Origin: Russula earlei
Lineage: Eukaryota; Basidiomycota; Agaricomycetes; Russulales; Russulaceae
Assembly: GCA_025769875.1 (NCBI GenBank)
Contig: JAGFNK010000090.1
Span: forward strand, 62,001 to 126,000
Length of the DNA: 64,000 bases
Direction of reading: 5' to 3'
The first letter of the stretch is position 1; every line of letters begins with the position of its first letter. Both the position numbers and the translations under genes were made by a program. The notes below the pieces were generated by a model. It searched no databases. It was given only the letters and a program-made list of their open reading frames with translations, and was not told the origin of the DNA. Positions 1-11,307 of the stretch are shown here, one piece after another.

Positions 1-1
1 A

Positions 2-229
2 CTTGCAGCCCTTCACAATTTCATTTGCCATTATGATCACAGTGAGATCAATGTATTTGACAACAGTGTAGACCCTCAGGTGGGTCATTGTGAAGTGGCT
101 GGTGAACTGGGAAGTGGGGTAGTGACATGCTATGAGAGGGAGAAAGCAAATATTAGGCGAGACAGGATTGCTGGTGAGATGTGGGGGCAGTATCAGAGAA
201 CTCTTCAGGATTGCGCAGCAGGTGTTTAG
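2..229 (+). pseudogene. Harbinger-like DDE transposase, C-terminal remnant
   Basis: The window opens inside a reading frame of 75 codons that ends at a TAG at 227-229. The peptide holds ALHNFICHYD near its start and RRDRIAGEMWGQYQ near its end. Both resemble the last part of PIF/Harbinger-type DDE endonucleases of mushrooms, where an ALHNF motif follows the last catalytic acid and the protein closes with an arginine-rich helix before a tryptophan. The catalytic acids would lie outside the window, so activity cannot be judged. The surrounding DNA is CpG-poor like the other transposon stretches. The family call rests on remembered motifs. Confidence 0.6.
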
Positions 230-568
230 TCTAGACACATGTTCACATGTTTTTAGAAAGAATGAATGAATTCATGACATTCAACAAATTAAGATACAGT
301 ACAGGTGTGTGATGCATGATTACTGTAGAAGTATGACTACAAGTCAGGATGTCCTGGCCTTCTCCAGTAGATCCTTGATGTCACTGCATGCAACCTCATG
401 CAACATCACTGACCCACTAGTCATAAGCACAATATAACATTCTATGCCACAATGTCACAAGATCCCAAAATATTGATTACAGGGATGAGATCACCCATGG
501 AGAGCCATTCACTATTCAGTTCAACATCCTTCATAAGATGCTGAACTGCCAGTGACTGACAGGTGATC
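230..568. other. Non-coding stretch after the transposase end
   Basis: No open frame or known repeat was recognised. Base composition is AT-rich and CpG-poor, which suits decayed transposon DNA, presumably the 3' tail of the Harbinger-like element. Confidence 0.4.
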
Positions 569-824
569 TGTCACCGACTGGGGGCAGTGTCACTGACAAA
601 TCAGTTCACGCACGAGACAAGCACAGTGAGTTGAGCAAGACACTAAGTCTTTTGTGAATTTTGGGGATCTCAGAGATGATATTGCCAAGGCAAATATGTT
701 CCACGGAGTGGGGAAGCTACGAATAAGTCTTCGCATTAAGAAGACTTATGAGTAGAAGGAGTTTCAGACAATTTGCTTGATGTCTTGCAAGCCTACAAGT
801 TCCAAAGTTTGAAATCCAGTGATA
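569..824 (-). mobile_element. Truncated gypsy LTR, family E
   Basis: This piece begins TGTCACCGACTGGGGGC and aligns, in reverse, with the 3' half of the young gypsy LTR at 62448-62941. It also matches the solo LTR at 56329-56799. Homology stops near 824 at the words CCAGTGATA, so the other end is missing and no target duplication can be tested. Many sites that read CG in the young LTR read TG or CA here, the usual result of methylated-C decay. Confidence 0.75.
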
Positions 825-945
825 GGTGTGAGCCATCCATCTCGAGCTATTTGAAGTGCCAGATTTGGACTTTTGAAGCATTTTGAACTCGTTCAGGTTG
901 GATCTCCTGACCGTCACGCACGCACGTCATCTATCCCTCGCCACC

Positions 946-2579
946 ATGAAGAGACGCAGGGATGCATCGACGCAAATGACGCGTTGTATATCTCAACAGA
1001 GCTCAGCAGACGCCGCCGTCACTTTGTTCAAGCTCGAGAGCCCAGACAATGGCGATTCGGCGCCAGTCCCGGAATCATCTGTACCTGCAGCGCGCCGCTC
1101 GACTCGGAAGCGTGTCAAAGTTGAGGATGAGGTCGTCAAAGCGGAAGAGATGGTTTATGGAGATGGTGAGAGCGGAGTGTCGCCTCCCCCACGTACTACG
1201 GCCTCGCAGGCACCGGCAGGCGAACGCAAAAGAACCCGAGCAAAATCACCATCACGGTCGGAGCGAATCCTGACAGGGACACCGTCAGCATCGCCACAGA
1301 AGTCCAAGGCGATCAAGCAGGCCCTCGAGAAGCCGCACCCCGCGCCTGTACGCTGGCGCGAGACGTACGATGGCATCAAGGAGATGCGTTCGAGGTTCCC
1401 CGCGCCGGTGGATACAATGGGTTGTGATACGGCCAAGTGGAAGGAAACTGATCCTCGGGTGCGTCAGCGCGCGAACAACATACTTTCGCCCTCGATCCTC
1501 ACTCTAACATGCATTACCCCCACATCGTCTTTGCACCCTCTCTTCTTTCTTTCGTGTTTCCCTTTTCTTTTTAATAACGAGTGTGCAGAACAAGCGCTTC
1601 GCGACGCTCATATCGCTCATGCTTTCGTCGCAGACCAAGGACGAGGTGACGGACGCGGCCTTGGGAAAGCTACGCAACGCACTGGGCGGCACGCTCTGCC
1701 TCGACGCCGTTCTAGAGGCCGAGGAGCACCTCATCGCCGAAGCCATCAACAAAGTCGGTTTCTGGCGCAGGAAGACTCAGTCAGTCCTCCGTTTTTCCTT
1801 CCCACACCCATCCTGCCCGCCCGACGTCCGTAGGCCAACATAAAATTAGGTACATCAAACAGGCCGCGCGGCGCCTGCGAGACGTCTTTGATTCGGACGT
1901 CCCGAAGACCGTCGACGAGCTATGCTCGCTTCCTGGCGTGGGGCCAAAGATGGCATTTCTGTGTTTGCATGCCGCTTGGGATATGTCAGTCCTCGTGATT
2001 AGGACATCCGCTTCGTGTTGCCCTGATATTTGGGTGCAGAAATGTGGGCATCGGTGTGGATGTTCATGTGCACCGCATCACCAACAGACTGAGGTGGCAC
2101 AAACCACCTACGAAAAACCCCGAGGAGACCAGGTAAGACGGAAGTGATCTACGTTTGATTTCGGTTCTTGATCGACTCGCCCGTCGGGGTTCTACGCAGA
2201 CTCAACCTACAATCGTGGTTACCCACCGAGTTTCACAAAGAGATAAACCACCTCCTTGTCGGCTTCGGCCAGGTCGGTCGGTCACGCTGAATTTCGATTC
2301 CTTTGGTGATTGCCTGACAAGTGATAGGTGATCTGTCTTCCTGTCCGTCCCCGATGTGACGTTTGCACTCTGAGCGAACAGAAGATTTGCCCAAGTGCTC
2401 AGACGGTGGTAAAAGCTAGGGCGAAGAAATCTGCCGCTTTAAATCCAGAGGGCGGACCAAAAATCGAGATCGCCATCGAGGCGACATGTTCACTCAATCT
2501 CCTGGAAGAAGGGCCGGGGTCACCTTCCCTCAGTGCCGCGTCGAGCCTGACACCTGACCCCGACGACGATGATGCTTAG
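946..2579 (+). CDS. NTH1: Endonuclease III homologue (DNA glycosylase/AP lyase)
   Basis: Base-excision repair enzyme that removes oxidised pyrimidines and nicks the abasic site. Exons: 946-1458, 1589-1779, 1850-1984, 2040-2132, 2200-2272, 2328-2579 (418 aa). The ATG at 946 sits in CCACCATG; an upstream in-frame ATG at 883 is less likely. Residues 1-130 are basic and low-complexity, possibly nuclear or mitochondrial targeting. The HhH-GPD core starts at [12 protein letters not shown]. The hairpin LPGVGPKMA carries the catalytic lysine (about residue 267) and VDVHVHR the catalytic aspartate (about 287). An iron-sulphur loop has Cys 338, 345, 348 and 356. Introns are 55-130 bp; the first uses a GTGCGT donor. 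All motifs needed for activity are present, so the gene looks intact. Confidence 0.92.
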
Positions 2580-3111
2580 GCCGTACTCACGCATCGACAT
2601 CGTAGTCTATATCTCGATCTTCCTAATTCTACCATTGAAAACAAAAGGCTCGGCGAGTTCCGAGATTCTACTAGTAGGGGTTGAAGCCCACCGACGTAGT
2701 CCCGTCAGGTCGTCATTCGGCATCGTTTGTCGGATGGAAACCACACACCTCCATCACTCAGTAAATCGTGGTTTGTATAGCCAACAAACATTGCACACTA
2801 GGTAACGGTTATGGATTCAGCAATGCGATATCTATGCGCAGAGTAAGCAAGGTGTTGTACACAAAATCAACACCTGAAATAGTTGGCTTTGCCCCGATCG
2901 AAAGAGACATGGCCCATGAATGAGGGACATGTATAGCAGAGGAAACAAGGCAGGTCAAGAAAGTCCTCTTGCGTCGAAAGGTAATCAACCGTAGTCCGCC
3001 CTAGGCGCTCATTTCATGCTGGCATGCCCACCACGGGGCCCACAGGACCGCTTTGAGGACAGCCATTACCCCGTGCCCTGTTCTTGTCCTGCCCCATCGC
3101 CCCCCTCCATT
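2580..3111. other. Intergenic region between NTH1 and the membrane-protein gene
   Basis: No conserved frame was recognised. It should hold the 3' end of NTH1 and the promoter of the next gene on the same strand. Confidence 0.5.
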
Positions 3112-4502
3112 ATGATCGTCATTCTTGCCATTCTATCCGCAACCCGAGCAACCCCCGTTCCACAGTCCTCACCACCTCATCTCTCTCTCGACCAATTTCG
3201 AGCCCGTGCCGCCTCTTGTGATGATCCAAGAGGATGTAGGTCGCTCTGGGACATTTTATGGAGTTGTGCAGTCACCATTCTGTTGTGCATCTGGGTATCC
3301 GTGCACCCCAATATCCCAAGTCCTTACGAGAGCCGGGCGAGGGTCGCAGTGCGACGCGTGGGACTCATGCTTGCTGCCCTTTTTGTACCAGAGGCAGTGA
3401 TTGGGTGGGCATTGAGACAACGACTGGCCGCTGTTGAACTAGCCAAGAATCACAAAGGTGTGTCCTGAGAACGGAGAGTAATCATCGATATTGATAATAA
3501 GATTAAGGAGAGGGATGGACAACGACTCATGGATTCTTCGCGATTATGGGAGGATTCATGGAATATCGGGGAAACCGACCGATCCGAGTGCTTTTGCCCG
3601 AAGAGCTAAACTCGTATTCCTTGACGGGCAATGGTGATTTCCCAAGGATCGCAAAAGAGGAGATCGAGGACAAGAGCAAGGGAGACGCCATCTCCAAAAC
3701 GCTTGTCATTCTGCAAACGGGCTGGTTCGTGGTCCAATGCATCGCACGAGGAGTCCAAGGCCTCCCCGTCACAGAACTGGAGCTCGTCACGGTTGCGTTC
3801 GCAACGCTGAATTTCGTGATGTACATTCTGTGGTGGGACAAGCCTCTGAACGTGCAGCGTGGGGTACGAGTATACAAGAAGCGAGATGCCGACGAGCCCA
3901 TTGATGATGGGGATATCGAGGCCACCAGTTTGGGTGGATTTTGGGACGCACTTCGAGATGCACTTTCCGACCTTGGAGCTGCGATTGTCCGTGGACCATT
4001 GACCGAAAGTTTTGGTAACCAGATGTGGCTAACTCGTGTCCTTATGTGGCCATTCATGAAGCCTGCTTTTATTGCTGTTGGCGAAGAGGAGAAGCACCCG
4101 ATGATGGTTGGCACATTTTATCCTCACGAATGGGGCAGCGAGCTGCGTTCCACTTTCGGATGGGTAGCAGTCCTCGCTATCACCTTGACTTTCGGCGGGA
4201 TTCACTGCATCGGATGGTTATTCAGTTTTCCCTCTAGCGCAGAGCAAACTCTGTGGCGTTTTGCTTCGGTCACTATAACTGCTGCGCCAATTCTGTTTCC
4301 GGCATACCATTTGATAGTACGTCTAGAGGATTCCGGTCATGTATACGTTGCCGGTTTCCTCGCTCTGGGTTTCCTGCTGTCACCATTGCTTTATATGCTC
4401 AGTCGATTGGTGTTGCTTGTACTCCCCTTCCTGTCTCTTAGATCGCTTCCTCCTGCAGCCTATCATGTTGTACACTGGACTTCATTCATTCCACATATAT
4501 AA
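3112..4502 (+). CDS. Conserved Agaricomycete membrane protein of unknown function
   Basis: Two exons, 3112-3457 and 3508-4502, give 446 aa; a second acceptor three bases downstream (exon from 3511) is also possible. The chosen ATG starts a hydrophobic signal-like segment (MIVILAILSATRATP); an in-frame ATG lies at 3016. The protein belongs to a large mushroom family recognised by WVSVHPNIPSP, a basic stretch with WALRQR, GWTTTHGFF immediately after the intron, and YILWWDKPLNV in the middle. At least six hydrophobic segments are visible: one after the signal, one near residue 90, one around 200 and three in the last 150 residues. I know the family only as uncharacterised, often multicopy, proteins. 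No enzymatic motif is seen. Confidence 0.8.
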
Positions 4503-5063
4503 TGCAACACCTCGTCATGCTTACCACGATCCAACCGTTCAACGACAATGGCAGCCGACTTGATGCGCTGCAACACAACGTTCGCGATGAGGAGGCACGA
4601 GGGCGAAGTGATCAACGGCTATGTTCCGGTCGTGGACCACGCCACCTCACGGTCGTCTTTCCCGATCTCACTTTCACTTCCACTCCTCCCTGGCCCTTCC
4701 ACCTTTATTAGCATCGATGCCCTTCTTCCTCGGTTCCATCAGAGAACACTGCACGCAACTCACTTTATTCATACTCACCCTCAGACGACATCTTCAAATC
4801 GTAGACACGCTTACCGCGCGACACCTCTCGCCTCTATCAGTCCCGGCCCCGCTCACCAGTACGACGCCATCCTCCGCCGAACTCCCACTGGGCAACCCTG
4901 GCATACCGAGCGTCTTCTCGCGCCAGAACTCCCGATGATAGCGCAGATGCGGACGCGGTCGTACGCGAAGATGGATGTAGACGCAAAAAAATCAAATGCG
5001 GCCCTGCCGTTCAAACGTCCGATGCGCGACCACGTAGAGCGCGGCGGAAGACCGCCTAACTAG
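4502..5063 (+). pseudogene. Possible gene relic with a basic C-terminus
   Basis: One plus-strand frame reads protein-like from an ATG at 4502 to a stop near 5060. It holds the serine-rich SSSVPSENTARNSLYSYS, the acidic TPDDSADADAVVRED and a basic tail with CRRKKIKCG. In-frame stops lie near 4709 (possibly inside an intron) and near 4790. A second frame from 4548 is open for 171 codons but has less protein-like composition. No family was recognised. It could be a small spliced gene, a pseudogene or chance. Confidence 0.25.
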
Positions 5064-5999
5064 CGATGTCCTCTCTCCAAGCACGACCTAGCTCTGACGG
5101 AGGTCATGCACACGGTTGCGGCACCTGCGCGGCCATACGATCGCCGGGGATAAACTTGAAGGGATGCGGCCTGGGTAACGTCGAGCGGGGTGCTCGGTTC
5201 GTCTCAATCAGGTTCAATTGCCCTCGGCATCAAGGTCAAAATGTATGTATGTGGTTCATCCCGCACATTGGGTGGACAATTCGACTAATGGTTGTTTCGG
5301 CATGGTCAACTCATCAGGAAGACCTCAACATTCTTGCAGGCTTTTGGCACTTTTTCACACTTTTCTCACTTGTCAGCAAGCCAAAAAGTGAAACAAGTTA
5401 AACAAGATGACAAGCGGAAGCACATGTATATTGGAAAAAAAATTTAAATAAAGTTGTGGCTATTGGTGAAGAAAAGATACCCAGGTGGTGGGAACATGTG
5501 AGTGGGAAAGATGGGCTGGTGGACTGTTGACACAGCGCAGAGTCATGGATGCATGTAAAGGATGTGGAGCGGTGGTAGAGCACAAGAAGGGGGAACTGTT
5601 GGGTGCACATGGCAGTGTTTTTCAAGAACAAGGAACACACTGATACATTGGTAGGCAATAAGAGGCTAATTTATATGTTTTACAAGTATGTTACTTAAGG
5701 AATAAAATAGGAGAATGTTTTTTAGGAGCTTTTGGAGTTGGGAATGGAAGGAAAACAGGAATGAAAATGTATAGTGGGAGGACTTTGGACTTCAACAGAA
5801 ATAATGCATTGCCTCTCTATGTGGCTGATGTGCTTGTTCCAGTTTTGGTGCATGCATGCAATTGAGTCATGCATTTGCATTTGTGTTTTCTTGGATACAG
5901 GAGTCATGGAGCCAGTATGGAATGTTCTTGCTTTTTGGACATTTTCAGTTTTGATGTGGGTCAAACAAGGCCTGAGAAGGGGCACAGCAGAATGTATTT
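5064..5999. other. Transition into the transposon nest; no gene seen
   Basis: CpG-rich sequence gives way near 5.3-5.4 kb to AT-rich, CpG-poor DNA. The right part probably belongs to the 3' end of the Plavaka-type element whose coding remnant follows. No terminal repeat was identified. Confidence 0.4.
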
Positions 6000-6369
6000 T
6001 CCCCTGAGGGGAGCAGAAAAAATTGTGGTCAATGTATCAATTAATGAAATATGCACAAAATGCATTGAGTGCATCCAAAAAGTGGAAATTTTTGGGAGCA
6101 AAAGACAAGCCATACACTGGCAGAAGGTGTGCAGCCCACACTATGCAATCCAGATGAATGATGCCAAGAGTTCGCTGTCCATTGCCCTCAAACTCCAGTT
6201 GCACCACCCACAAACTGGTGTTGTTGTCAGGTTCACTACCAGGAACTAGCCAATGGACAAGAGTGCAGGGATAATATGTATCATCAAATGTGAACAAAAA
6301 GAAGAGAAGGGCATAAGCAATGGCCGTACCAGGCATGCCATCCAGTTCAGCATTGGTTTCTACAAACAT
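6000..6369 (-). pseudogene. Plavaka-type transposase, C-terminal fragment
   Basis: Read on the minus strand, the peptide runs from LDGMPGTAIAYALLFF through TLVHWLVPGSEPDNN, IIHLDCIVWAAHLLPVYG and NFHFLDALNAFCAYFIN to YIDHN. This matches the conserved C-terminal region (HLDCI..AAHLIPVF, FxNxYIDHH) of the Plavaka/Kyakuja group of CACTA-like transposases common in Agaricomycetes. There is an in-frame stop before YIDHN. The 5' part is missing because MULE A begins at 6384. The call is from memory of the family. Confidence 0.6.
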
Positions 6370-6383
6370 GGTATCATATCAAG

Positions 6384-6475
6384 AGCTTTTGACTTTTAGT
6401 GGTGGGTTGGATGATCAAGAATTACCATAAAAGGTGATTGGGTCAGCAAGAGAATCAGGGGTTCAATCATGCATT
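6384..6475 (+). repeat. Left terminal inverted repeat of MULE A
   Basis: Begins AGCTTTTGACTTTTAGTGG and continues with GATGATCAAGAATTACCAT. It matches, inverted, 25720-25813. It also matches the ends of MULE B and MULE E, defining one TIR family that starts AG[TC]T. Confidence 0.75.
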
Positions 6476-6718
6476 AACTTACACATATAAGCAAGTTAAC
6501 AATAACATAACTACTTACCTTTTTCCCCTACCAAATCAAAAATGTTATCCTGTTTCCAATTGACCAGTGCACCATCCACCCCATCCACCTCATCTGCTGC
6601 CTCTGGCCCAAGTGCCCCTTGCACAACACAATTTTTGAAGTTCAGGCATGCCCCTGCAAAGATTATTGCCAATTCTGGAAAGAGGGGAGGTTTTAATTAT
6701 GACTGGGAGCATGGCAGA

Positions 6719-7310
6719 TGTTGTGATCTACCCTTCTTTCAGTTCATCTCTAAGCTACTCCCTATTGTTCTTTACTTTCACCCTCATCCCCTTGGTTACC
6801 GTTTCATCCCTTGATGTTGATGGTCCTTATTGTTTCATCCTTTGTGTTTCACCTACTGTTGAGTTCCTTTTGCTATTGGCTTAGTATTATCTATTGCTCC
6901 GCATATGGTACTGTACAGCCTCGCTAGATACAGTATTTAAGTGCCTGTAGAAGCTGGGGAATGCCCCAAGCTTAGCTTTGTCCCACTTCCTGTCGCATCC
7001 CTTGCCCTGCACACTCTCTCAAATCACAACTTGTTTGTGCTGGCCTACACTCTGCTTGACCTAAGCACACCTCAAGGAACCCTTGTGTTCCTCTTCCTCC
7101 TCTGCCTCTCTCTCATTGTCCTCCTCTTCTGTGAAACCAGAAGATCGACTCTGTCTGTGGACTGAGTCATTGTCTGACTCAGCCTTGAGATACTAAACCC
7201 TTGATCCGGTCTTCTTGAGCCAGCCCCCACTGAACACCTTGAACCGAGTCACAGGGACTTGGCCCCACTGAACCCTGAGCTAATGCTCTTACGGCCACGA
7301 TGCTGTAACA
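6719..7310 (+). mobile_element. Solo LTR, family A (copy 1)
   Basis: 592 bp, TGTTGTGATC to GCTGTAACA, flanked by the 5-bp duplication GCAGA (6714-6718 and 7311-7315). A TATA-like CAGTATTTAAG near 6930 gives the orientation. The same family sits at 20765-21362. No internal retrotransposon sequence remains, so it is a solo LTR left by recombination between two LTRs. Confidence 0.9.
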
Positions 7311-7335
7311 GCAGATACCCCATGAAATCACCAAC

Positions 7336-8163
7336 TGTTACAAACCAAGGCCAGGCCCTGACCGTAGATGGTCCTATTTCACTCAAGAGAGACCTCTCTC
7401 ATTTTGCATTACCAACTCCCTTCCGTTTTCTGGGCTATCCCCCTTGCAGTGCAAGATATCGCTATTGCAAAGGCACTATAACACGACCAGGCACCCGTTT
7501 CCTAATCGGGTAATCATCGCGTGGCAGCCACATGGCCACCCAGCCACCAAGGACCCGAAACAGCGGCACAAACTCTTAGAAACTGTTGCATAAATCATCT
7601 GACATCATCCAGGCTCCAATGACATCATAGCTGACTGAGCGACTCCACAGTGACCTCATAGGCTCACTAAGCACTCCACAGTGACATCATAATGATGTCA
7701 TCGCTCCACAATGATCAGTAATGCGCTCAGTAAGCCTGAAACTTGACACAAGCAAGTTTATGCCTCTGTAGTCCTATTGGATGGTACCAAAGAGTCTAGA
7801 ATAGTCCCAGGTCTTTGTAATCGACCCTGTACACTGTATATAAGCCCCAATGAAGTATGGCAGTCGTCAGACTGTCCATTTGTGATACTCTCATACTCCT
7901 GGGTACTCCCCTGCGACCGCTCAGTTTAAAGACTTCCCTCGCCTCCAAGGTACTCTTCAACGACTGCCTTGTTTAAAGCCCCTCGCTGCACTGGCCTCCA
8001 GTCTTCGCCTCTGCCTCTTGCAACACTTACCAGTCCCCATCTGGTACCTCCTCGTCGTTTGGCTCGTCCTCCTGTTCAACGCCGCCTTCGCCGCGTATCA
8101 TCTGTTCCGACCCTTGCCCACCTGCTCCTGAGTCCTTAGTGATCAGCAGTACGTGTCTTGACA
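7336..8163 (+). mobile_element. Solo LTR, family C (copy 1)
   Basis: 828 bp, TGTTACAAACC to GTGTCTTGACA, with perfect 5-bp duplications CCAAC at 7331-7335 and 8164-8168. A TATA box (CTGTATATAAGCC) lies near 7835. Only 25 bp of MULE A separate it from the LTR-A to its left. Confidence 0.9.
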
Positions 8164-8957
8164 CCAACAGCAGCCAATTTCAATGCATGGTGCTGGCAAG
8201 AAGAACTTGCTCACTCAATTGAATTGATTACATCCAGCACTGAGCATAGGCAGGGATGGACAAAGAAGATTTTCATCTGTTCCTGCCAACTATCTGGGGG
8301 AGCTTCACATTATGTAAAGAAGCACCCCAATTGCACACAGAGATCCAAGATCAAGAAGATGGGTTGCTGTTGCTGAATAGTCATCAAAACTTACATGGAT
8401 GTGCCTACCATTCTTGGACAATACTGTATGCAAGCAAGCATGACCATGAAATTGGAATTGCTAATCTTGCTTACATATGAATGTCACATGTAGCATGTGA
8501 TAAAATTAGATTCTTGTTGTCAAGGAAGGTTGATCCATGGGAAATAGTAAGTGTGCATTGAATTTATTTTTAATTGCTAACCTAATGAATTGAAAGGTAC
8601 ACAATATTCAGGATTCATTGCAGCTGAGACTGATTCATCTCACTTTAGGATGTGAGCCACATAGCCTGGGAAATCAAAGATGACAATATCAGGCTGCATC
8701 CAGAGGATGCTATCTCCACCAGGCTCTGGTTGGACAAATTGACAGATGAAAATACAAATGTTTTTTTACAAAGACAGGCTGCACAGTGCCCCATCTCAGT
8801 CAAATCTGCAGGAGGATGCATATGTGTTATGCATCCAGACCCTTTTCCAAATAGAGGCATTCCACTGCCTCAGGAATGGCTTCATTGGTATTGATGCAAC
8901 TCATAATATTACTCAATATTCAGACTTATTATTTACCCTGATAGTGCAGGATCACTG

Positions 8958-9786
8958 TGTTACAAACCAAGGCCAGGTCCTGGCCGTAGATGGTCCTATT
9001 TCACTCAAGAGAGACCTCTCTCACTTTGCATTACCAACTCCCTTCCGTTTTCTGGGCTATCCCTCCTGCGGTGCAAGATATCGCTATTGCAAAGGCACTA
9101 TAACATGACCAGGCACCCGTTTCCTAATCGGGTAATCATCGCGTGGCAGCCACATGGTCACCCAGCCACCACAAACCCGAAACAGCGGCACAAACTCTTA
9201 GAAACTGTTGCATAACTCATCTGACATCATCAAGGCTCCAATGACATCATGGCTGACTGAGCAACTCCACAGTGACCTCATAGGCTCACTAAGCACTCCA
9301 CAGTGACATCATAATGATGTCATCACTCCACAATGATCAGTAATGCGCTCAGTAAGCCTGAAACTTGACACAAGCAAGTTTATTCCTCTGTAGTCCTATT
9401 GGATGGTACCAAAGAGTCTAGAATAGTCCCAGTTCTTTGTAATTGACCCTGTACACTGTATATAAGCCCCAATGAAGTATGGCAGTCATCAGACTGTCCA
9501 TTTGTGATACTCTCATCTTCCTGGGTACTCCCCTGCAACCGCTCAGTCTAAAGGTTCCCCTCGCCTCCAAGGTACTCTTCAACGACCGCCTTGTTTAAAG
9601 CCCTCTCACTACACTGGCCTCCAGCCTTCACCTTTGTCTCTTGCAACACCTACCAGTCCCCATCTGGTACCTCCTCGTCGTTTGGCTTGTCCTCTTGTTC
9701 AATGCCACCTTCGCTGTGTATCATCTGTTCCGACCCTTGCCCACCTGCTCCTGAGTCCTTAGTGATCAGCAGTATGTGTCTTGACA
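8958..9786 (+). mobile_element. Solo LTR, family C (copy 2)
   Basis: 829 bp, nearly identical in structure to the copy at 7336-8163 and in the same orientation, with perfect duplications CACTG at 8953-8957 and 9787-9791. It interrupts MULE A just after the first catalytic Asp region. Confidence 0.9.
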
Positions 9787-9870
9787 CACTGGGGACATGG
9801 TGCATACAGTAATATTTACTCAATGTTTAGCACACTTACCTTTTCCAGATAGGTGTGCCTGTTGCCTGGA

Positions 9871-11128
9871 TGTCATGAACCATTTCCCAGAGAGGGCCCT
9901 TGAAGGACCCTTCCTTATTAGAGGAAACCTGGGCTCCATGGTGCCACCCTGTTCACATGGCCAAAAGGGGTGAGTAGATGTGTCCACAATATCACAGGCA
10001 CATTGTGGTGCAATTGACTCTAGGCACAATCAACATACAACAAGCCCTACTTGGTGACAACCTATCTAACAGTAAAGGACAATATTAGAAGCCCTCTAAG
10101 GACCCTTTAGGATGACCCTAATGCCCTTGTATTGGATGCTGATGAAGACACTATAGACCCTAGAATGTGTTATTAGACTAACTCTAATGACCTTAGAACA
10201 AACTATAAGGCAACACTAGGGACCTTAATACTGATATTTGTTATGAACCATTTCCTGGAGAGGGCCCTTGAAGGACCCTTCCATATTAGAGGAAACCCAG
10301 GCTCCATGGTGCCACCCTGTTCACAGGACCAAAAGGGGTGAGTAGAGGTGTCCACAATATTGTGTGTGCATTAAAGGCTCTCTAAGGACCCTTTAAGATG
10401 ACCTCAAGTGCCTTACATTTGGCATCAATGAAGATACTATAGGCCCTAGAATATGTTATTAGACTAACTTTAATAACCTCAGAACAAACTATAAAACAAT
10501 ACTAAGGACCTTAAAATGGATATTAGGGTTGACTCTAAGGACCCTAATAGAACCTTATAAGATGCCTTATAGGAAACACTGTTTCACAGTCAAATACCTC
10601 AAGTCCCCAAATGACCAGCCCTAAACTAACTAACTAACAGTAAATGACTCAGATGCTTCACATGTGCACTAGGCTGTGAACACATGAACACTAGAGGCCC
10701 TTACTCATCATTATGGGCCTTCTTACTCAGCAGCTTACTGAGCATGACTGAGCATGCTCATTAAGCATGTCCCAATGTCTTACTCATCCACAATTGTGCT
10801 TGATAACAAGGTTTTGACTTGTTCTCTACAATATTTGGTAGTTCCCTTGTAGTATATCAGTGCTCAATAAAGCAGCAGACAGTCTTCAGACTGTCCATTT
10901 GATTTGTGGCACTCTATTACCAAGAGTACTCCTTTGTGACCACCCTATCCAGCACACTCTGGCTCTCTCTTTCTGTGATCATCTTTCACAGCCAATACCA
11001 GTACCTTTCTGGTACTTGCTACTTGTTTGGACCATGCTCTTTGCCAACTTTGTCCTCAAACTCAGTCAACTCATCTCTGAGCTCCTACCTCACTCTTGAA
11101 CTGGATTGTTCAACAGTGAGTTCTGACA
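9871..11128 (+). mobile_element. Solo LTR, family B, with internal duplication
   Basis: Starts TGTCATGAACCATT and ends AGTTCTGACA, the limits of family B, but is about 300 bp longer than the other copies. From about 10241 the first part (ATGAACCATTTCC, GAGGAAACCCAGGC) is repeated, so it carries a partial tandem duplication. Flanking pentamers are CTGGA and CTGAC and agree only in part. MULE A coding sequence resumes directly after it. Confidence 0.75.
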
Positions 11129-11307
11129 CTGACTGCTGGCATCCAATGGAACAATGGACACAATAACCTTTTTTGTCTGTTGGGTCAGGGATGCCAGTCT
11201 GGCTATCTGGCTGTCTATTATTATGACAGATCATGATGCTGTGCAGATTGCTGCCCTCAAGATTGCCTATCTGGGAAGTTGGATATGGCTTTGCAAGTGG
11301 CACATGT

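Noticed and set aside
6717..8163. Treating 6719-8163 as one retrotransposon with LTR-A and LTR-C as its ends
   Set aside because: The two units differ in sequence, each has its own 5-bp duplication, and 25 bp of MULE A coding sequence lie between them.
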